Both the position numbers and the translations under genes were made by a program. 64,000 nt of DNA from Labrenzia sp. THAF82. GTDB taxonomy: Bacteria > Pseudomonadota > Alphaproteobacteria > Rhizobiales > Stappiaceae. Under the pieces are notes generated by a model, which was not told the origin of the DNA, did not search any database, and saw only the letters and a program-made list of their open reading frames with translations. The DNA lies in contig NZ_CP045354.1 of the NCBI RefSeq assembly GCF_009363435.1, positions 4,368,501 through 4,432,500 on the forward strand, written 5' to 3'. Shown one piece after another: positions 9,758 to 19,590 of this stretch (positions within the stretch are counted from its first letter, which is position 1; every line of letters starts with the position of its first letter).

Positions 9758-10510
9758 ATGAGCGTGACCGAAAACAAAAAAGAGAAGGAAAGCGGCGTTG
9801 GCGAAACCATCAAGGTGATCGTCCAGGCGCTTCTGCTTGCCCTTGTCGTGCGCACATTTTTGTTTCAGCCGTTCAACATTCCATCCGGATCGATGAAGGA
9901 CACTTTGCTGATTGGCGACTACCTGTTTGTGTCCAAATACAGCTACGGCTATTCCCGATATTCGTTCCCGCTGGGATTGGTACCAATCCCGGGCCGCGTT
10001 TGGTCGGCTGATCCCGAACGTGGCGATGTGGCCGTTTTCAAACTACCGACCGACACATCCATCGACTACATCAAACGGGTTATCGGCTTGCCTGGCGATA
10101 CAATCCAGGTGCTGGAAGGTGTTGTTCACATCAACGGCGAACCGGTCAAACGCGAGCGCATTGACGACTATATCGAGCAGTCTGAGTCGGGTGCCGTTCG
10201 CCGGGTACCGCGTTTCAAAGAGACGTTGCCGAATGGCGTTTCCTACGACACTCTGGACCTGACCACTAACGGCCAGCTGGATAACACGCGCGAATACAAG
10301 GTCCCGGAAGGCCATTACTTCATGATGGGCGACAACCGCGACAATTCCGTCGACAGCCGTGTACTTAGCAAGGTCGGTTACGTGCCGATCGAAAACTTCA
10401 TGGGCCGTGCGGAAATCCTGTTCTTTTCCATCAAAGACAAAACCCCTGCCTGGCAGATCTGGACCTGGCCCTGGAGCGTGCGTTGGGAGCGGATTGGCCG
10501 GACCCTCTAG
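9758..10510 (+). CDS. lepB: Signal peptidase I (housekeeping copy)
   Basis: 250 residues. Cleaves Sec and Tat signal peptides at the outer face of the inner membrane. One N-terminal membrane segment (about 20-36) is followed by the catalytic serine in IPSGSMKDTL (Ser45) and the general base lysine in YIKRVIGLPGD (Lys106). Box E is MMGDNRDNSVDSR. The position directly before rnc-era-recO marks this as the housekeeping enzyme; a second, diverged lepB lies at 13103-13771. Confidence 0.95.
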   Translation: MSVTENKKEKESGVGETIKVIVQALLLALVVRTFLFQPFNIPSGSMKDTLLIGDYLFVSKYSYGYSRYSFPLGLVPIPGRVWSADPERGDVAVFKLPTDTSIDYIKRVIGLPGDTIQVLEGVVHINGEPVKRERIDDYIEQSESGAVRRVPRFKETLPNGVSYDTLDLTTNGQLDNTREYKVPEGHYFMMGDNRDNSVDSRVLSKVGYVPIENFMGRAEILFFSIKDKTPAWQIWTWPWSVRWERIGRTL

Positions 10511-10531
10511 TCCGGATTTCTGTCAAACCGC

Positions 10532-11236
10532 ATGACCCTAAAACCGAAGAACCCAATCTCAGCATTGAAATCCGCCCTGGAGTACGACTTCAAGGATCTG
10601 GAACTTCTGAGAGTGGCCCTGACGCATGCCAGTGCGCTCAATCCCTCTGAAACCGTCGCGGGCAGCTATCAGCGACTGGAATTTTTGGGCGACCGGGTTC
10701 TTGGCCTTGCCATTGCCTCCATGCTTCATCAGCACTTTCCAAAAGCTGATGAAGGTGAACTTGCACGGCGTTTCAATCATATGGTCAAGCGAGAGACCTG
10801 TGCCGAAATCGCGCAGGAGCTCGGCATCGGTGACGCAATGCGCATCGGGCTTGCCGAGGCACAGACAGGCGGGCGCAAGAAAACCGCCCTGCTCGCTGAT
10901 ATCTGCGAAGCGGTGATCGCTGCTATTTATCTGGATGGTGGATTTGAGTCCGCCCAGGACTTCGTCAGACGCCTTTGGGAACCGCGTATGCTATCTTGGT
11001 CCGGTCCGCTAAGAGATGCGAAGACGACATTGCAGGAATGGGCACAGTCCAAAAGTCTGCCAACTCCTCGATATGACGTGATCGGCCGGGATGGCCCTGA
11101 CCATGCTCCCAGTTTTACCGTTGCCGTGATCGTTCAGGGTCTGGCACCAGGGGAAGGCAAAGGCGGTTCAAAGAGGCTTGCCGAACAGAATGCGGCCGAG
11201 GCCGTTCTGCGCCGTGAAGGCGTCTGGAAGGAATGA
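10532..11236 (+). CDS. rnc: Ribonuclease III
   Basis: 234 residues. Cuts double-stranded RNA, including rRNA precursors. The catalytic domain has the signature RLEFLGDRVLGL (about 46-57), the acidic metal ligands there and in ADICEAVIAAIYLDGG. The double-stranded RNA binding domain follows from about 155 (KTTLQEWAQSK ... GSKRLAEQNAAEAVL). It starts 21 bp after lepB and ends 7 bp before the era start. Confidence 0.95.
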   Translation: MTLKPKNPISALKSALEYDFKDLELLRVALTHASALNPSETVAGSYQRLEFLGDRVLGLAIASMLHQHFPKADEGELARRFNHMVKRETCAEIAQELGIGDAMRIGLAEAQTGGRKKTALLADICEAVIAAIYLDGGFESAQDFVRRLWEPRMLSWSGPLRDAKTTLQEWAQSKSLPTPRYDVIGRDGPDHAPSFTVAVIVQGLAPGEGKGGSKRLAEQNAAEAVLRREGVWKE

Positions 11237-11243
11237 TGACACC

Positions 11244-12245
11244 GTGAGCGATGAGAACACCAACGGCGATCCGGACGATGAGGACAACGGGTTCGTTGCC
11301 CCGAGCGGCCGTTTTGACATGCCGCTTCCAGAACCTCTGGCCGACATGCCGGCCGACACGAAAGCGGGCTTCGTTGCCCTGATCGGAGCCCCGAATGCGG
11401 GCAAATCAACCCTGATCAATCAGCTCGTCGGCACCAAGGTGTCAATCGTTACTCACAAGGTCCAAACGACGCGTACCATCGTGCGCGGAGTGGCCATGCA
11501 CGGCTCCGCCCAACTGGTCTTCATTGACACTCCCGGTATTTTCAAACCCAAACGGCGCCTTGACCGAGCCATGGTCGACACCGCCTGGGGTGGCGCAAGG
11601 GATGCGGACGTCATTGCGCTTTTGATCGATGCTCGTAAGGGTATCGATGAAGAAGTGGAGAACATATTGAAGCGCCTGAGGAACCAGCCGGCCCCGAAGG
11701 TTCTGATTCTGAACAAAACCGACATTGCCAAGCGGGAAAAACTGCTCAACCTGGCGCAAATGGCCAACGAATACATCGAGTTTGAAGAAACCTTCATGGT
11801 TTCAGCGCTGACCGGCGACGGAACAGACGCGATACTTGACTATTTTGCGTCCAAAGTCCCGGAAGGACCTTGGCTCTATCCCGAAGATCAACCGTCTGAT
11901 CTGCCCTTGCGGATCCTTGCGGCAGAGATCACGCGTGAAAAGCTGTTTGAACGCCTGCACCAGGAGCTGCCCTATATTTCCACGGTGGAGACGGAACAAT
12001 GGCAAACTCGAAAGGACGGGTCTGCACGTATCGAACAAACGATCTATGTGGAGCGTGACAGCCAGAAGAGCATCGTACTCGGCAAGCGGGGCCAAACGAT
12101 CAAAGCAATTTCACAAGCCGCGCGCGAAGAACTATCTGAGATCATCGATGCGCCTGTGCACCTGTTCCTGTTTGTAAAGGTACGCGAAAACTGGGCCAAT
12201 GACCCGGAACGCTACCGCGAAATGGGGTTGGAATTTCCGAAATAA
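11244..12245 (+). CDS. era: GTPase Era
   Basis: 333 residues from the GTG at 11244, which has GGAAGGA about 12 bases upstream, inside the end of rnc. The open frame reaches back to 11178, but that would overlap rnc by 59 bp. Essential GTPase that binds the 3' end of 16S rRNA during 30S assembly. G1 is GAPNAGKST, G3 DTPGIF, G4 NKTD; the C-terminal KH domain includes IVLGKRGQTIKAISQAARE. An acidic N-terminal extension of about 40 residues precedes the G domain. Confidence 0.94.
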   Translation: MSDENTNGDPDDEDNGFVAPSGRFDMPLPEPLADMPADTKAGFVALIGAPNAGKSTLINQLVGTKVSIVTHKVQTTRTIVRGVAMHGSAQLVFIDTPGIFKPKRRLDRAMVDTAWGGARDADVIALLIDARKGIDEEVENILKRLRNQPAPKVLILNKTDIAKREKLLNLAQMANEYIEFEETFMVSALTGDGTDAILDYFASKVPEGPWLYPEDQPSDLPLRILAAEITREKLFERLHQELPYISTVETEQWQTRKDGSARIEQTIYVERDSQKSIVLGKRGQTIKAISQAAREELSEIIDAPVHLFLFVKVRENWANDPERYREMGLEFPK

Positions 12246-12324
12246 CTGGCATTCAGACCGAATTTCGCGAAGATCGGCAAAGCAGATCCGGTATCGATTG
12301 TCATCCAAGCACGGGACCTGAGAC

Positions 12325-13083
12325 GTGGAGTGGAGCGGACGCGGCGTGGTTCTCACCACCCGCAAACATGGTGAAAACGACATCATTCTGGAAGTCATGA
12401 CGCTGGACCGGGGACGTCACCTCGGCCTGGTGCGCGGTGGACGATCCAGACGCCACCGCCCCATGCTGCAGCCTGGAAACGAGCTGGATTTGACCTGGAA
12501 AGCACGTCTTTCCGATCATTTGGGTCAATTCCAGATTGAGCCTCACGCTCTGCGAGCTGGAGACCTCATGACAAACTCGGTTGGCCTCACGGCTCTTCAG
12601 CACCTTGCATTTCTGCTCAGGCTATTGCCTGAACGCCATCCTTATCCGAAGCTCTATTCAGCCTTAGCTGTTGTTCTTGATCATTTGGAGAGTTCAGACG
12701 CCGCTGCGGCACTGCTCATCCGATTCGAGCTCGAGCTGCTTCGCGATCTTGGTGTTGGCCTGGATCTTACATCGTGCGCGGCAAACGGCACGCAGGAAGA
12801 CCTCGTCTATGTCTCACCAAAATCGGCTCGCGCAGTCAGTCGGCAGGCCGGCCTCCCCTATCATGACAAGCTTTTGCCACTGCCCTCCTTCCTACTGGAT
12901 GGACAGCGACAGACGGGCAGCGAACTGACCTGGCATGACGTGACGGAGGGGTTTGAACTGACAGGCTTTTTCCTGAACCGACACCTGATGGAGCGAAACG
13001 GTGAAGACAGCGGTACGCGTGACATGCTGGTCGGAGCGTTGGAAAAACGGTTTCGCGCCGACTTTCCCTGGAATTTTCAATAG
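12325..13083 (+). CDS. recO: DNA repair protein RecO
   Basis: 252 residues from a GTG start. RecO works with RecR to load RecA on SSB-coated single-stranded DNA (RecFOR pathway). An N-terminal OB-fold (MEWSGRGVVLTTRKHGEND, then GRHLGLVRGGRSRR) is followed by the helical C-terminal domain. The zinc-binding cysteines of some RecO proteins are reduced to one visible Cys (LTSCAANG). Last gene of the acpS-lepB-rnc-era-recO run; it converges on the second lepB, 19 bp away. Confidence 0.93.
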   Translation: MEWSGRGVVLTTRKHGENDIILEVMTLDRGRHLGLVRGGRSRRHRPMLQPGNELDLTWKARLSDHLGQFQIEPHALRAGDLMTNSVGLTALQHLAFLLRLLPERHPYPKLYSALAVVLDHLESSDAAAALLIRFELELLRDLGVGLDLTSCAANGTQEDLVYVSPKSARAVSRQAGLPYHDKLLPLPSFLLDGQRQTGSELTWHDVTEGFELTGFFLNRHLMERNGEDSGTRDMLVGALEKRFRADFPWNFQ

Positions 13084-13102
13084 GGCTTTTCTCAGACCTA
13101 TC

Positions 13103-13771
13103 TCAGTTCTGCTCCAGGGAGCGCCAAACAAACCCGTCTTCGGGACCTGAGAAATAGACATGCCGGGCGATGCCGGTGACATTTTCTATCGGTACAAATC
13201 CAAAATGACCTTGCATGCGGCTATCTATCGAATTGTCCCGGTTGTCACCCAGCACGAACAAATGCCCCTCGGGGATATCGAATTCCGGTGTTTCGTCGAA
13301 CCTGCCGTCAACCTCAAGGTCAATGACCTCATGTGATCTCCCGTTGGGCAAGGTCTCGCGGTAGGTCTGAACCATTGAAACTTTTCCATCTCTGGACTTT
13401 TCTTCAATCGCTTCCGTTTGCTGCCGCTCGAAGGGCTGACCGTTCAGATAGACTTCCCCTTTTTTCATCTGGATGCGCTCACCCGACAGGCCAATCACAC
13501 GCTTTACATATGTGACGGCCGGATTCTGAGGATGACGGAAAACGACGATGTCTCCACGCTCGGGTGCATATCTTTCACCAATGATTGGAAAGATCTGGCT
13601 GACAAGAAAGCTGTCTCCTTGCTGAAGCGTCGGGCGCATGCTGCCTGCAGGTGTTTCAAAAGGTTTGGCGCGCAAATAGTAGAAACTTGTCGAGAAAAAC
13701 GCTGTGGTTATCAGCGCCAAAACCCCCAGGACCAATCCTGATAAAAGGAGTGTCTTCACAGATCGGGTCAA
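13103..13771 (-). CDS. lepB: Second signal peptidase I (LepB paralogue)
   Basis: 222 residues if it starts at the TTG at 13771, which sits 6 bases after a strong AAGGAG. An upstream in-frame ATG at 13804 has no ribosome site. One membrane segment (LLLSGLVLGVLALITTAFF), catalytic serine in TPAGSMRPTL, lysine in YVKRVIGLSGE, and the box E motif VLGDNRDNSIDSR are all present, so it should be active. It is shorter than and quite different from the copy at 9758-10510. Its separate position and promoter suggest its own regulation or substrates. Confidence 0.9.
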   Translation of the reverse strand: MTRSVKTLLLSGLVLGVLALITTAFFSTSFYYLRAKPFETPAGSMRPTLQQGDSFLVSQIFPIIGERYAPERGDIVVFRHPQNPAVTYVKRVIGLSGERIQMKKGEVYLNGQPFERQQTEAIEEKSRDGKVSMVQTYRETLPNGRSHEVIDLEVDGRFDETPEFDIPEGHLFVLGDNRDNSIDSRMQGHFGFVPIENVTGIARHVYFSGPEDGFVWRSLEQN

Positions 13772-14117
13772 TTTCAGCTCCTTGAATTCAAATGTTAAAA
13801 TCATGAACGGGGCAGTGTGAAACGTGGCCAGTTCGATGTATTCAATGTCAGCGAAATTTCAACCAGAGAGCATCAATCACGCTCCTCTCCACCTGGTTGA
13901 ATGAATATTTACCCCCCGGCAAGTCGCCTGACTTGCAGTTCCAGCAAACAGACAGAAGCCAAGTCGATCTAAAGGCTTCGGGTATAGTTGGGTCGAACAG
14001 AGATATTGTACATTTTTGCTCACTACACGTTCGATTTCCGTTGAAAATCCGCCATTCGTGGCTGCAAACATCCGCAATCGAATTGCACCGGTTGGCGGAA
14101 AGGTTTAGCAAGCGAAT
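13772..14117. other. Divergent lepB2/parC intergenic region with inverted repeats
   Basis: About 345 bp with no convincing gene. It holds a short perfect hairpin, GCAAGTC (13919-13925), loop GCCT, GACTTGC (13930-13936), and a longer-range inverted repeat, TTCAACCAG near 13858 and CTGGTTGAA near 13899. No T-run follows either, so they do not look like terminators. Confidence 0.4.
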
Positions 14118-16373
14118 ATGGGAAAAGAGACGACACCTCCACCAAGCGGCGGAATCGAAGGCATCAATCTGAAAGACGCGCTGGAAGAGCGCTATCTTGC
14201 ATATGCCCTTTCGACCATCATGCACAGGGCACTGCCGGATGTGCGCGACGGTTTGAAACCGGTTCACCGACGCCTTCTATACGCCATGCGGCTCCTGAAG
14301 CTGGACCCGGGTGCCGGTTTCAAGAAATGCGCACGTGTGGTCGGCGACGTAATCGGTAAATACCACCCCCATGGTGACCAGGCTGTGTATGACGCACTTG
14401 TCCGGCTGGCACAGGACTTTGCGCAGCGTTATCCGCTGATCGACGGTCAGGGCAACTTCGGCAATGTCGACGGCGATAACGCGGCTGCGATGCGTTACAC
14501 CGAAGCCCGAATGACGGACACGGCGAAGAGGTTGCTTGATGGCCTGGACGAAAACGCTGTTGATTTCCGGGAAACCTACGATGGCGAAGACAAGGAGCCT
14601 ATCGTTCTGCCCGGCGGGTTCCCGAACCTGCTTGGAAACGGGTCTTCAGGCATCGCGGTCGGCATGGCGACATCGATCCCGCCGCATAATGCCTATGAAC
14701 TTTGCGAAGCCTGCCAGCACCTGATCAAGAACCCGAAGGCGGAAGTCGACGAGCTTCTTGAATTCATCAAGGGGCCTGATTTTCCGACTGGTGGTCTGCT
14801 TGTGTCGGACCAGGGATCCATTCGCGAAGCCTATGCCACCGGTCGAGGAAGCTTCCGAATCCGGGCGCGTTGGGAAGTTGAGGATCTGGGACGTGGCCAA
14901 TGGGTCATCGTGGTTTCAGAAATTCCCTATCAGGTCCAAAAATCTCGCCTCATAGAGAAGATCGCCGAGCTGCTGACGGCACGCAAACTTCCGTTGTTGG
15001 ACGATGTTCGTGACGAGTCGGCGGAAGACATTCGTGTCGTGCTGGTTCCACGGTCTCGCAACGTCGATGCCAATCTGCTGATGGAATCCCTGTTCAAGCT
15101 CACCGACCTTGAAAACCGCTTTTCGTTGAACATGAATGTTCTGTCCATGGGCAAGGTGCCGATGGTCATGGGCCTCAAGCAGGTGCTTCGTGAATGGCTG
15201 GACCATCGCAAAGTCGTGCTGATACGCCGTTCCGAGTACCGGCTCGGTCAGATAAATCACCGACTTGAGGTCCTTGCAGGCTATTTGATTGCCTATCTGA
15301 ATCTTGATGAAGTGATCCGCATCATTCGTGAAGAGGATGATGCCAAGGCTGAGCTGATCAGAACGTTCGAACTGACCGATGTTCAGGCTGAAGCCATCTT
15401 GAACATGCGCCTGAGATCCTTGCGCAAGCTGGAAGAATTGGAAATCCGCAAGGAGCACGACAAGCTCACCGAGGAAAAGGACCAGCTGTCGAAACTGCTC
15501 GGTTCCGACGCTCGCCAGTGGACCAAGATATCCAAGGAAATCTCCGAAATTTCCAAGGTTTATGGTCCGGAGACCGAGATCGGTCGGCGGCGCACGGACA
15601 AATCCGAAGCACCGGAAGCCGACCTTGTCGATATTCAACAGGCGATGATTGAAAAGGAACCGATCACCGTCATTATCTCCGAGAAGGGCTGGATACGCGC
15701 GCTCAAAGGCCACCAGACGGACCTGTCGAGCTTGTCCTTCAAACAGGGGGACAATCTGAAGCTGTCGTTCCATGCAGAAACAACGGACAAGATCCTGGTT
15801 TTCTCAACGGGCGGCAAGTTCTTTACCCTTGGTGCAGACCGGCTTCCTGGCGGTCGCGGCCATGGCGAACCCATCCGTCTGATGGTTGAAATGGACGAAG
15901 CGCAGGATGTTGTGAACGCGTTTGTTCACAAGGCGGGGCGGAACCTGCTGTTGTCCAACAACGAAGCGCGCGGATTTGTTGTCTGTGAAGATGACGTCAT
16001 TGCCAACACGCGCAAAGGCAAGCAGGTATTGAACCTTTCTACACCGGCTGAGGCTTCGTTGTGTGTCGAAGCAACTGGAGATCAGGTTGCCGTCATAGGT
16101 GAAAACCGCAAATTGCTTGTGTTCCCCTTGGCGCAGATACCGCAGATGGGCCGTGGACGCGGAGTGCGGCTACAGCGCTACAGGGATGGAAACATCTCCG
16201 ACTTGCGCGTCTTCAGCGCCGAACAGGGACTGACCTGGACAGACAGTTCCGGACGGAGCTTCACTCGATCTCTCGATGAACTTGCGGATTGGCGCGGAGA
16301 ACGCGGGAACGCTGGCCGATTGCCGCCCACCGGCTTCCCACGGTCGAACAAGTTCGGTCCAAACAAACTATAA
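14118..16373 (+). CDS. parC: DNA topoisomerase IV subunit A
   Basis: 751 residues. Decatenates daughter chromosomes together with ParE. The catalytic tyrosine is in RYTEARMT (Tyr127), inside a complete breakage-reunion domain that includes [17 protein letters not shown] and [15 protein letters not shown]. The C-terminal beta-pinwheel is shorter than in GyrA and lacks a GyrA box, which supports ParC. In the quinolone-resistance region, the residue after HPHGD is Gln and the one four positions on is Asp, where E. coli ParC has Ser80 and Glu84. The stop overlaps the end of the convergent araC-type gene by 6 bp. Confidence 0.95.
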   Translation: MGKETTPPPSGGIEGINLKDALEERYLAYALSTIMHRALPDVRDGLKPVHRRLLYAMRLLKLDPGAGFKKCARVVGDVIGKYHPHGDQAVYDALVRLAQDFAQRYPLIDGQGNFGNVDGDNAAAMRYTEARMTDTAKRLLDGLDENAVDFRETYDGEDKEPIVLPGGFPNLLGNGSSGIAVGMATSIPPHNAYELCEACQHLIKNPKAEVDELLEFIKGPDFPTGGLLVSDQGSIREAYATGRGSFRIRARWEVEDLGRGQWVIVVSEIPYQVQKSRLIEKIAELLTARKLPLLDDVRDESAEDIRVVLVPRSRNVDANLLMESLFKLTDLENRFSLNMNVLSMGKVPMVMGLKQVLREWLDHRKVVLIRRSEYRLGQINHRLEVLAGYLIAYLNLDEVIRIIREEDDAKAELIRTFELTDVQAEAILNMRLRSLRKLEELEIRKEHDKLTEEKDQLSKLLGSDARQWTKISKEISEISKVYGPETEIGRRRTDKSEAPEADLVDIQQAMIEKEPITVIISEKGWIRALKGHQTDLSSLSFKQGDNLKLSFHAETTDKILVFSTGGKFFTLGADRLPGGRGHGEPIRLMVEMDEAQDVVNAFVHKAGRNLLLSNNEARGFVVCEDDVIANTRKGKQVLNLSTPAEASLCVEATGDQVAVIGENRKLLVFPLAQIPQMGRGRGVRLQRYRDGNISDLRVFSAEQGLTWTDSSGRSFTRSLDELADWRGERGNAGRLPPTGFPRSNKFGPNKL

Positions 16374-17285
16374 AGTTTGACCAGCGGCGGCGTGCAGGCG
16401 CCGCCATTCGCCCGGAGACATGCCGAAGGCACGCTTGAAGTGTCGGTTCATGTGGCTTTGATCGGAAAATCCGCTGCCAACAGCAGCATCGGCAAGCTTC
16501 TCGCCCTTCTGCAATTTAAGCTTCACCCGATCCAGACGTCGCATGACCAAGTAGCGATGCGGACTGGTGCCGTAGGCACGGCGAAACTGGCGGGCAAGAG
16601 AATATCGGTCGATTTGCGTGATCGCTTCAAGGTCGGCCAGTGTCACGTCCTGATCGCAGCACTCCTTCATCAAGTCGCTGCATTCCTTCAAGGCTTTGTG
16701 GTCAAGCACTGCCGGTCTGTTAGACTTTCCGTTGTCTGCATGCCGTTTCAGACAGGCAGCAAGATCGGCAAGCAAGCAGTCACGTTTCAAGTCTCCGATT
16801 TCACACTCGATATCGGATAGGGCCTCGACAAGATCCCGTCGAAACTCAATATCGGTCAGAACTGGTGAAGAAACGAAGGGAAGTCCGCTGTCCCGGCCCG
16901 CTGCGAGCGCGTCTGAGATCTTTTCGGGCGGAACATAAATCATTCGATAACGCAGGCCTTGTTCATTCCCAGCTCCGCCATCGTGGAGTTCGTCAGGGTG
17001 AATGACAATGACCTGACCTGGCAAGGATGCCTGCCCCTCTCCCCGATAGTTGAATGTTTGCACGCCGTTGATGGTCAAACCGATCGCATAAGTGTCGTGG
17101 CGATGCGGAGAAAATCCATTGCCTTGAAACCGTGCTTCAATGCGCTCAATACCGGCTTCAGGTGGCGCTGATGTTATTCCGTCTCCCGGCGTGTTGCACA
17201 AACGTTCAAGACCTGCACCCAGCCCCGCATCTAGGGTCTGGGCCGTGTTGTTTTCTTGATACCCCAACGTGGAGTTTGTGCTCAT
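16368..17285 (-). CDS. AraC-family transcriptional regulator with AraC-type cupin
   Basis: 305 residues from the ATG at 17285-17283. An N-terminal cupin (about 35-130; [34 protein letters not shown]) senses a ligand, and two helix-turn-helix motifs form the C-terminal DNA-binding domain (about 205-300; [34 protein letters not shown]). The open frame extends to 17396, but that part lies inside the DUF2000 gene. The start codon overlaps the DUF2000 ATG on the other strand. This proximity suggests it regulates DUF2000 and possibly itself. Confidence 0.88.
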   Translation of the reverse strand: MSTNSTLGYQENNTAQTLDAGLGAGLERLCNTPGDGITSAPPEAGIERIEARFQGNGFSPHRHDTYAIGLTINGVQTFNYRGEGQASLPGQVIVIHPDELHDGGAGNEQGLRYRMIYVPPEKISDALAAGRDSGLPFVSSPVLTDIEFRRDLVEALSDIECEIGDLKRDCLLADLAACLKRHADNGKSNRPAVLDHKALKECSDLMKECCDQDVTLADLEAITQIDRYSLARQFRRAYGTSPHRYLVMRRLDRVKLKLQKGEKLADAAVGSGFSDQSHMNRHFKRAFGMSPGEWRRLHAAAGQTL

Positions 17286-17691
17286 GTTCGAAACCAAATT
17301 TGTCGTTGTTGTTCGCGATGACCTTGCCGTTTGGCAAAAGCTGAATGTCACCGCTTTTCTGGCGACCGGTATTGCCTCCGCCAAGGCTGAAATCATTGGT
17401 GAAAACTATCGCGATGCTGCCAATAATGTCTATTATCCAATGAGCGTCCAGCCGATCATTGTGCTTTGCGCAGACGCGGAAACACTTGCCAAGATACAGC
17501 AGCGCGCGCTGAATCGAGACGTTTCCTCCAGCCTCTATGTCGAAGAGATGTTTGCAACGGGACACGACACCGCCAACAGGGAGGTGTTCTCGAAATTCTC
17601 GCCAGACAACGCCAATGTTGTGGGGATTGCCTTTCACACCGACAGGAAAATTGCAGACAAAATCTCAAAAGGGGCTCGCATGCATCCCTGA
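17284..17691 (+). CDS. DUF2000 family protein
   Basis: 135 residues from the ATG at 17284 (GTGGAG about 9 bases upstream); a GTG at 17269 is possible. The sequence begins [20 protein letters not shown] and includes ATGIASAKAEIIGENYRDA, both typical of DUF2000, a small family related in fold to peptidyl-tRNA hydrolase II with no proven function. It is divergent from an AraC-type regulator and is often found paired with one. A GIAFHTDRKIADKI stretch closes the fold. Confidence 0.85.
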   Translation: MFETKFVVVVRDDLAVWQKLNVTAFLATGIASAKAEIIGENYRDAANNVYYPMSVQPIIVLCADAETLAKIQQRALNRDVSSSLYVEEMFATGHDTANREVFSKFSPDNANVVGIAFHTDRKIADKISKGARMHP

Positions 17692-17784
17692 ACCGTCCGA
17701 CTTCATCTAAAGTCTGGTCCTTGGCCCCTCGACGAATTGCCTTTTGGGGGGCAATCTTCGGTTCTCTGTCAGATGAGGGAAACA

Positions 17785-18948
17785 ATGATCGGTGCATTCA
17801 CTTTCAACACCAGCCAACGCATCGTCTTTGAAAACGGATCCGCGGAACGACTGACAGACCACGCTGCCGAATACCTTGGTGAACGTCCTTTCCTTGTCAC
17901 GGACCCGGGGATCCTGTCTCTTGGTCTGCAAAGCCCTTGTGAGCGCGCAATTGTTAAAACCGGCCGCGACCTGGGACGGTTTGAAAAAGTTGCCGCCGAT
18001 CCACCGCGAGCACTTGTCGATGAGGCCGTGGAGGCGGCAAAACGGCATCGAGCGACCTCCATTATCGGCTTTGGCGGCGGTTCGTCCCTTGACGTTGCCA
18101 AACTCGTTGCGCTCCTTGCCGGCAGCAATGAGGATTTGGATGGGGCCTGGGGCATTGGAAATGCCAAGGGACCACGTTTGCCGCTTATCCTGATACCGAC
18201 AACAGCGGGGACAGGTTCCGAAGTAACACCAATCTCGATCATCACTGTTGGCGATGAGGAAAAGCGCGGCGTCGTGTCACCGGTCCTGTTGCCAGACATT
18301 GCCGTTCTTGATCCGCTTTTGACACGCGGACTGCCCGGCCCGGTGACGGCAGCCACGGGTATAGATGCCATGGTGCATGCCATTGAGGCCTATGCCTCGA
18401 AATCTGCAAACAATAATCCTGTTTCCAAGGCACTTGCGGTCGAAGCATTGCGACTTTTGGGAGCCAATATCGAAACAGCGGTTTTTTCGCCACAAAATGA
18501 GAGCGCTCGTGGTGCGATGCTTCTCGGCTCCATGCTCGCGGGCATGGCATTTGCCAACGCGCCGGTGGCCGCCGTACACGCCCTCGCCTACCCGATCGGT
18601 GGAACCTTTCACGTCCCACACGGTCTTTCAAACGCACTGGTGCTGCCGCATGTCCTGAAGTACAATAATCCAGTTGCTGCAAAGGTTTACGCTGAAATTG
18701 CACCCGTCTTGTTTCCCGATCTTGCCCTTATCGATGATCCGTCGAACTGCGCAGACGAGTTTGCGGAAAGGCTAGCCGACCTGTCAGAAAAACTCGGACT
18801 TCAAACCCGTTTGCGCGACGTTGGCATCGGCGAAGATGACCTTCCCAAGATGGCACGTGATGCCATGAAACAAACGCGGCTCCTGATCAATAACCCGCGC
18901 GACATCGCTGAAAAAGACGCTTTTGAGATCTATAGGGCCGCCCTATGA
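17785..18948 (+). CDS. Iron-containing alcohol dehydrogenase
   Basis: 387 residues from the ATG at 17785, with GAGGGAA just upstream; the longer frame from 17737 has no ribosome site. NAD(P)-dependent, metal-dependent group III dehydrogenase. The dinucleotide-binding motif is GFGGGSSLDVAK, followed by IPTTAGTGSEVTP. Metal ligands are in GIDAMVHAIEAY and in HALAYPIGGTFHVPHGLSNA. It resembles the branch that includes maleylacetate reductases and simple alcohol dehydrogenases; the substrate is unknown. It overlaps the following thioesterase gene by 4 bp (ATGA), so the two are translationally coupled. Confidence 0.9.
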   Translation: MIGAFTFNTSQRIVFENGSAERLTDHAAEYLGERPFLVTDPGILSLGLQSPCERAIVKTGRDLGRFEKVAADPPRALVDEAVEAAKRHRATSIIGFGGGSSLDVAKLVALLAGSNEDLDGAWGIGNAKGPRLPLILIPTTAGTGSEVTPISIITVGDEEKRGVVSPVLLPDIAVLDPLLTRGLPGPVTAATGIDAMVHAIEAYASKSANNNPVSKALAVEALRLLGANIETAVFSPQNESARGAMLLGSMLAGMAFANAPVAAVHALAYPIGGTFHVPHGLSNALVLPHVLKYNNPVAAKVYAEIAPVLFPDLALIDDPSNCADEFAERLADLSEKLGLQTRLRDVGIGEDDLPKMARDAMKQTRLLINNPRDIAEKDAFEIYRAAL

Positions 18949-19403
18949 CGACAGGTATCCCTCCACAAGTTGCCCGCCCCGTCTCATTAAACCGTTCAGA
19001 TTTCAAAGCTTTTCAACAAATCCCCACCAGGTGGATGGATGTGGACATCTATGGCCATGTCAACAATGTCCAGTATTTGAGCTTCTTCGACACTGCTGTG
19101 AATGGCTGGTACGTGGCCAATGGCCTTCTGGATCCGGTAAACAGTTCCGAGATCTTTCTGGTCGTCGAGACTGGATGCCACTATTTTTCCGAACTCACAT
19201 TCCCTAATGAGGTCTCCGTAGGTCTCAAGATCGAAAAACTTGGCGGAAGTTCTGTGGTTTTCAGGATCGGTCTGTTTTCGGGCGACGCCAGCGAAACGGC
19301 TGCGCACGGGCGTTTCGTCCATGTGCAGGTGGACCGAAACAGCCGAAGACCAGTCACAATTTCCCACCAGAAACGCAGTATCCTAACAAGCTTGATGGCT
19401 TAG
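18945..19403 (+). CDS. Acyl-CoA thioesterase, 4-hydroxybenzoyl-CoA thioesterase-like hotdog fold
   Basis: 152 residues. Hydrolyses an acyl-CoA thioester by family inference. The signature is TRWMDVDIYGHVNNVQYLSF (about residues 26-45), with the catalytic Asp and the HVNN turn. The start overlaps the end of the alcohol dehydrogenase gene (ATGA), so the two probably act in one short pathway. A 187-bp gap with no recognised element separates it from convergent smpB. Confidence 0.88.
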   Translation: MTTGIPPQVARPVSLNRSDFKAFQQIPTRWMDVDIYGHVNNVQYLSFFDTAVNGWYVANGLLDPVNSSEIFLVVETGCHYFSELTFPNEVSVGLKIEKLGGSSVVFRIGLFSGDASETAAHGRFVHVQVDRNSRRPVTISHQKRSILTSLMA

Positions 19404-19590
19404 ATAGGCATCAATCACACAAGTCGTGGAAGTTCTGGCACAAACCACAAGCTTTCAACAGGATTGCCGGTTGAAGGTAAAAGTGACAAACCACAGGAAA
19501 GTCACACACCATTCACAGCTTATCCTCAGGCTGATAACAGGTTGCACACAGACTCGATTGCGATCCTGAGGTTCAAAAAAGAAGTGTCGC

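Noticed and set aside
11178..11243. Longer era start overlapping rnc
   Set aside because: It would overlap rnc by 59 bp and has no ribosome site, whereas the GTG at 11244 follows GGAAGGA.
19500..19560. Possible DnaA-box cluster between the thioesterase gene and smpB
   Set aside because: Only partial matches to TTATCCACA are present and no origin-type AT-rich region or dnaA/hemE neighbours are seen.
19404..19590. tmRNA next to smpB
   Set aside because: No tag-like reading frame or tRNA-like acceptor found in the gap.
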